This document shows, piece by piece, positions 12,131 to 15,366 of a stretch of 15,366 bases of DNA (the first letter of the stretch is position 1; every line of letters starts with the position of its first letter). The notes under the pieces are model-generated. The model had not been told where the DNA came from, ran no database searches, and saw nothing but the letters and a program-made list of their open reading frames with translations. A program made the translations under genes and the position numbers. Source of the DNA: Halanaerobium sp964649895 (GTDB lineage Bacteria; Bacillota; Halanaerobiia; Halanaerobiales; Halanaerobiaceae); NCBI GenBank assembly GCA_964649895.1, contig CAZYRX010000048.1:1-15366 (forward strand). Direction: 5' to 3'.

Positions 12131-13486
12131 ATGTCAGATAAGAAATATCTAAATAAAGAGAAATTATTTAAAGAATTTATTCCGCGTTCTAAAGTTCAGC
12201 TTGATATAGTGAATAACTTAAGAAAAAATTTAGTTGACTCAACTGAAATATTAGCTCCGAAAATCATTTCTTATCAGCAAATCATAAAAGAAAATGGAGA
12301 ATATTATTTACTTTCTGATTCAGCTGAGGATATTATGCCGCTGGCAGAATATCTTAATCAAAATAAGGTAAGTTTAAGGTTTCTGCTTAATGAGTTTAAA
12401 TCAATTCTTGAAACAATAAATAAATCCGATGATTTTGAGAAGATTATGTCTATATTTCCTAAAGGTATAAATGCAGCTAATTTTTGGATTGATAATCAAG
12501 ATAATATATATTTAATGCCTCAAGCTTTTTTAGAGATCAGACAGAGCTACAGCAGTATTGATTTTGAAATACCTGATGAAGCTTATTTTAAACCACCCGA
12601 AATAATTGCAGGTCAAAAATGGGACAAAAAAGCATATTTGTTCAATCTTGCTGCAGTATTTTATTATTTTTTAAGTGGTGAAAAAATTTTTGCTGATCAA
12701 GACAGAGCAAAAGTGATGAATAAAATTCAGGGCGAAAAAATTCTTGAAATAAAAGATCTTATTCCAGAGCTTCCAGAATCTTTAAACATTTTATTAATGC
12801 AGATGCTGAGCAAAGACGATTCTGAGCGTGGAGATTTTGATAAAATCATAAGAGAATCATCTGGATTATTAGAGGACATTGAATCAGACATTGAACTTTC
12901 GGCTTTTTTACAGCGAAAAGATTTGCTCGATGGTAAATCAATTACTTGGAAAAGAAGAAGAGAAAACTTAAAATTATATTTTCGTCAGAACTGGAAGTTT
13001 ATGCTCTTTTTTCTTGTGCTGGGAGGCAGCTTGATCTTTGGTGTTTTCTCACATACACCTGCTGTTATAACCGAAGAAACAGAACCAGAACAGGTAGTAA
13101 GTTATTTTTATGAAGGTCTCAGCACTAAAAATTTGAATCTTATTGATGAAGCAGCAGCATTTAAGCTTGGTGATATGGAGAGAATAATAACTGAATCTCA
13201 TGTTATAGAGAAAATGCAGAGTGCTTTTAATCAAAATAATTCTGATGGTGAATATGAACAGGTTTACAGCCTTGAGAATATAAGTGTTAAGCAAATATTG
13301 GCAAGTGAAAACAATAGCAGATTTAAGGTTAATTATGTTTTTAAATTTACTGACCAAGAAGGCAGTTATTCTTTTAGAGCAGAAGACGAATTGAGTTTGG
13401 AAAAAACAAATGGCATCTGGGAAATAACCAGTATTAAAGGTAGTTTTGCAAAAATGATAGAAGGTGATTTTCCCTGGAAGGAATAA
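12131..13486 (+). CDS. Membrane-anchored pseudokinase-like protein with extracytoplasmic domain
   Basis: This 451-residue protein has no family I can name with certainty. Residues 1-260 resemble a degenerate Ser/Thr kinase fold. PKGINAANFWID (110-121) lines up with the catalytic loop HRDxKPxNxxxD but lacks the catalytic Asp and Lys. NIYLMPQA (125-132) lines up with the DFG region without Asp. KPPE (154-157) fits APE, and AAVFYYFLSGEKIF fits the helix-F/G pattern. No glycine loop or VAIK lysine is evident. One membrane helix (about 290-308) follows a basic KRRRENLK stretch, then an ~140-residue C-terminal region with NTF2/SnoaL-like pattern (EPEQVVSYFYEGLSTKNLN; GIWEITSIKG). The start is ATG 12131 after GGGG (12120-12123). 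nadE begins 3 bases after its stop. Confidence 0.6.
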   Translation: MSDKKYLNKEKLFKEFIPRSKVQLDIVNNLRKNLVDSTEILAPKIISYQQIIKENGEYYLLSDSAEDIMPLAEYLNQNKVSLRFLLNEFKSILETINKSDDFEKIMSIFPKGINAANFWIDNQDNIYLMPQAFLEIRQSYSSIDFEIPDEAYFKPPEIIAGQKWDKKAYLFNLAAVFYYFLSGEKIFADQDRAKVMNKIQGEKILEIKDLIPELPESLNILLMQMLSKDDSERGDFDKIIRESSGLLEDIESDIELSAFLQRKDLLDGKSITWKRRRENLKLYFRQNWKFMLFFLVLGGSLIFGVFSHTPAVITEETEPEQVVSYFYEGLSTKNLNLIDEAAAFKLGDMERIITESHVIEKMQSAFNQNNSDGEYEQVYSLENISVKQILASENNSRFKVNYVFKFTDQEGSYSFRAEDELSLEKTNGIWEITSIKGSFAKMIEGDFPWKE

Positions 13487-13489
13487 ATT

Positions 13490-14233
13490 ATGGAAAAAAT
13501 AGATTATGCTAAAGTGGAATCAAATCTTGTGAAATGGCTTCAAAAAAAAGTGAATAATGCAGGATCAAAAGGTGCAGTTGTCGGTTTGAGTGGAGGTATA
13601 GACTCAGCTGTTACAGCAAGACTTGCTCAAAAAGCTTTTGAAGATAATGTGCTAGGAGTTATTTTACCCTGCTATTCAAAAAAACAGGATGAAGAAGATG
13701 CAGCAATGTTGGCTGAAAAATTTTCAATAAAACATATAAAATATGATATTTCAGAAGTTTTTGATCATTTTCTTGATGGATTAAAAAACACTGGAATTGA
13801 AGGAGATAGGCTAGCTGAAGTAAATATCAAGCCAAGACTCAGGATGACAGCACTTTATTATTATGCTGCTGCATCAAATTATCTTGTAGTTGGGACAGAT
13901 AACAGGAGTGAACTTAAAATAGGATATTTTACTAAATATGGTGATGGTGGTATAGATATAGCTCCCCTTGGTGTTCTTGTAAAACATGAAGTAAAAGCTT
14001 TAGCTCAAAGACTCGATATACCAGAGAGAATTATTAATAAAAAGCCATCAGCTGGTCTCTGGAGCGGTCAAACTGATGAAGCAGAAATGGGTTTTAGTTA
14101 TCAGGAATTAGACCACTACATTTTAACAGGTGAGGCAGATGAAGAAATAAAAGAAAAAATAGAAAAACTTGCTGCAAAAAACAAACATAAACTTGAGCCG
14201 ATTCCTATTCCTGAACGAGACGATATATTTTAA
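13490..14233 (+). CDS. nadE: NH3-dependent NAD(+) synthetase
   Basis: This enzyme amidates nicotinate adenine dinucleotide to NAD+ using ammonia and ATP, the last step of NAD synthesis. At 247 residues it is the short, glutaminase-free form. The ATP-pyrophosphatase P-loop GLSGGIDSA is at 32-40. It is followed by NIKPRLRM, GTDNRSELKIGYFTKYGDGG, IDIAPLG, KPSAGLWSGQTDEAEMG and the C-terminal KLEPIPIPERD-type tail. The start ATG lies 3 bases after the previous stop with GGAAGG (13476-13481) inside the upstream gene, so the pair is translationally close and probably one operon. No strong terminator follows; only an AT-rich hairpin (14240-14260) without a T run is visible. Confidence 0.97.
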   Translation: MEKIDYAKVESNLVKWLQKKVNNAGSKGAVVGLSGGIDSAVTARLAQKAFEDNVLGVILPCYSKKQDEEDAAMLAEKFSIKHIKYDISEVFDHFLDGLKNTGIEGDRLAEVNIKPRLRMTALYYYAAASNYLVVGTDNRSELKIGYFTKYGDGGIDIAPLGVLVKHEVKALAQRLDIPERIINKKPSAGLWSGQTDEAEMGFSYQELDHYILTGEADEEIKEKIEKLAAKNKHKLEPIPIPERDDIF

Positions 14234-14300
14234 ATTATCCTTATTATATGTAATAATAAGCGTATAAAGGTATCATTTTAAAAAGAATTGGGGTATTATA

Positions 14301-15224
14301 GTGAAAAAATTTAATTTAATAATACTTGCAGCTGTACTAATTTTTATACAATTTTCTTTGAAAAGTACTGCAGCCGAATTTCCTATTAAATTTATTGATG
14401 ATATGGAAAGAGAAGTGATCATTGAAAAAGAGGTTGAAAGAGTTATTTCACTTGCTCCAGGTGTGACTGAGATGATTTATGCGCTAAATGTTGAAGATAA
14501 ACTTGTTGGAGTTAGTTCTGCAGCAAATTATCCGGAGCAGGCTTTAGAAATAGAAAGTGTGGGAAATATAAGTGATCCCAATATAGAAAAGATAGTTTCT
14601 CTAAAAGCCGATTTAGTTATTGCTGAATCTGTAACAAATAAAGAAGTTGTGAGAAGACTGTCCGAACTCGGTATAAAGATTGTTGGTTTTAGACCTAACA
14701 GTATTCAAGAAACACTTGCAATGATTGAAGATATAGGATTATTGCTTTCGGCAGAAAAAACTGCTGAAAACTTAACTGCTGAAATGAGAGTAGAATATTA
14801 TGAAATAAAGAACTTAGTTGATTCTGAATTGGAAAAAAGCAGCAGGGTTAGAGTTTTTTATGAAATCTGGTCTGATCCTCTAATTACTGCTGGAAGTAAC
14901 ACTTTTTTAGACAGTATTATTGAAGAGGCCGGTGGTTATAATATTGGTCGAGATGCTGAAGGATCATGGCCGCAGTTTAATATAGAAAGTTTGTTGGCAG
15001 CTGACCCAGAAGTTTATATAGCAAGTGAACACAGTTCTCCAGATGGTTTAACAATGGAAAAATTAAGGAATAGAAAAATCATGAGGGAAACTTCTGCTTA
15101 TAGAAACGAGAGGCTGTATCTGGTCAACCAGGATCTTGTAAATAGACCTTCTCCAAGAATAGTTGAGGGCTATAAAGAATTTGTATTTGCAATTTTTCCT
15201 GAAATCCAGCAGAGGATTAATTAA
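14301..15224 (+). CDS. ABC transporter substrate-binding protein, BtuF/FecB type
   Basis: This 307-residue periplasmic receptor belongs to the cobalamin/siderophore/haem class (PF01497, helical-backbone cluster A-III). The GTG start at 14301 follows GGGG (14290-14293). Residues 1-25 form a signal peptide ending STAA; there is no lipobox Cys. Family motifs are RVISLAPGVTEMIYAL, LVGVS, YPEQA, VGNISDPNIEKIVSLKADLV, VFYEIWSDPLITAGSNTFLD, EEAGGYNIG, IESLLAADPEVYI and RPSPRIVEGYKEF. The WSDP and NRPSPRI signatures resemble BtuF, so corrinoid uptake is the leading guess. No cobalamin riboswitch fits in the 67-base gap upstream. Permease and ATPase genes are not in view; they may follow the window. 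Confidence 0.85.
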   Translation: MKKFNLIILAAVLIFIQFSLKSTAAEFPIKFIDDMEREVIIEKEVERVISLAPGVTEMIYALNVEDKLVGVSSAANYPEQALEIESVGNISDPNIEKIVSLKADLVIAESVTNKEVVRRLSELGIKIVGFRPNSIQETLAMIEDIGLLLSAEKTAENLTAEMRVEYYEIKNLVDSELEKSSRVRVFYEIWSDPLITAGSNTFLDSIIEEAGGYNIGRDAEGSWPQFNIESLLAADPEVYIASEHSSPDGLTMEKLRNRKIMRETSAYRNERLYLVNQDLVNRPSPRIVEGYKEFVFAIFPEIQQRIN

Positions 15225-15311
15225 TAATCTGGAAAAGCTAAATATGGAGATTTAATTGAGCCTTTTTTTAAAAGGATATAAGTTAAAACAATAAGATTAA
15301 GAGGTGATTTA

Positions 15312-15366
15312 ATGAATTTATCAGATTTTACAATTGATGATTTTACAGAAATTGATGGTGGACAGT
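15312..15366 (+). CDS. Unidentified gene, 5' end only (partial)
   Basis: ATG at 15312 follows a very good GAGGTGAT (15301-15308), and the frame stays open for 18 codons to the window edge (MNLSDFTIDDFTEIDGGQ). The peptide is acidic and has no signal or membrane segment. I cannot assign a family. The 87-base gap after the BtuF-like gene allows cotranscription; it has only a weak hairpin CCTTTT-TTT-AAAAGG (15262-15276). Confidence 0.6.
   Translation, partial: MNLSDFTIDDFTEIDGGQ

Overview
The window is AT-rich DNA from a fermentative, strictly anaerobic, low-GC Firmicute. The best guess is a member of the Halanaerobiales (Halanaerobium-like). This is inferred from gene content and from two ABC-transporter binding proteins that carry cleavable signal peptides without a lipobox cysteine, as expected for a diderm (two-membrane) Firmicute. 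There are no rRNA, tRNA, CRISPR or insertion-sequence signatures.

Layout. (1) 1-560: the last codons of one cold-shock gene, then a complete paralogue with its own promoter; each is followed by an intrinsic terminator, so this is a tandem csp duplication. (2) 703-2560: typA/bipA, a ribosome-associated GTPase, with a TTG start and a variant P-loop. (3) 2659-3252: a class II superoxide reductase with a near-consensus promoter, two 7-1-7 palindromes at the transcription start, a structured leader and a nested terminator. (4) 3494-5600: pseudouridine catabolism, psuK-psuG. psuK lacks any ATG/GTG/TTG at its proper N-terminus; the coding frame clearly runs about 345 nt upstream of the first ATG. 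(5) 5651-9253: an oligopeptide-type ABC importer (two permeases and a family 5 binding protein, no ATPase genes), closed by a bidirectional terminator. Its promoter shares an exact 15-mer and the same -35/-10 geometry with the psuKG promoter, which suggests the two are co-regulated. (6) 9307-10375, minus strand: two overlapping half-size permeases of the DUF318/ArsP-like type, preceded by a CsoR/CstR-type palindrome. (7) 10522-12036: pgi, transcribed divergently. (8) 12044-14233: an unusual bipartite hairpin, then a membrane-anchored pseudokinase-like protein and ammonia-dependent NAD synthetase, nearly abutting. (9) 14301-15366: a BtuF/FecB-type binding protein and the first 18 codons of an unidentified gene.

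How they fit together: psuK and psuG convert pseudouridine to uracil plus ribose 5-phosphate, and the transporter with the matching promoter may import a related nucleoside or peptide substrate. pgi and nadE are central-metabolism housekeeping genes. Superoxide reductase fits oxygen defence in an anaerobe. The parts most worth a second look are the start-less psuK, the shared psuKG/ABC promoter, the split permease under a CsoR-like operator, the pseudokinase locus with its leader hairpin, and the superoxide reductase control region.
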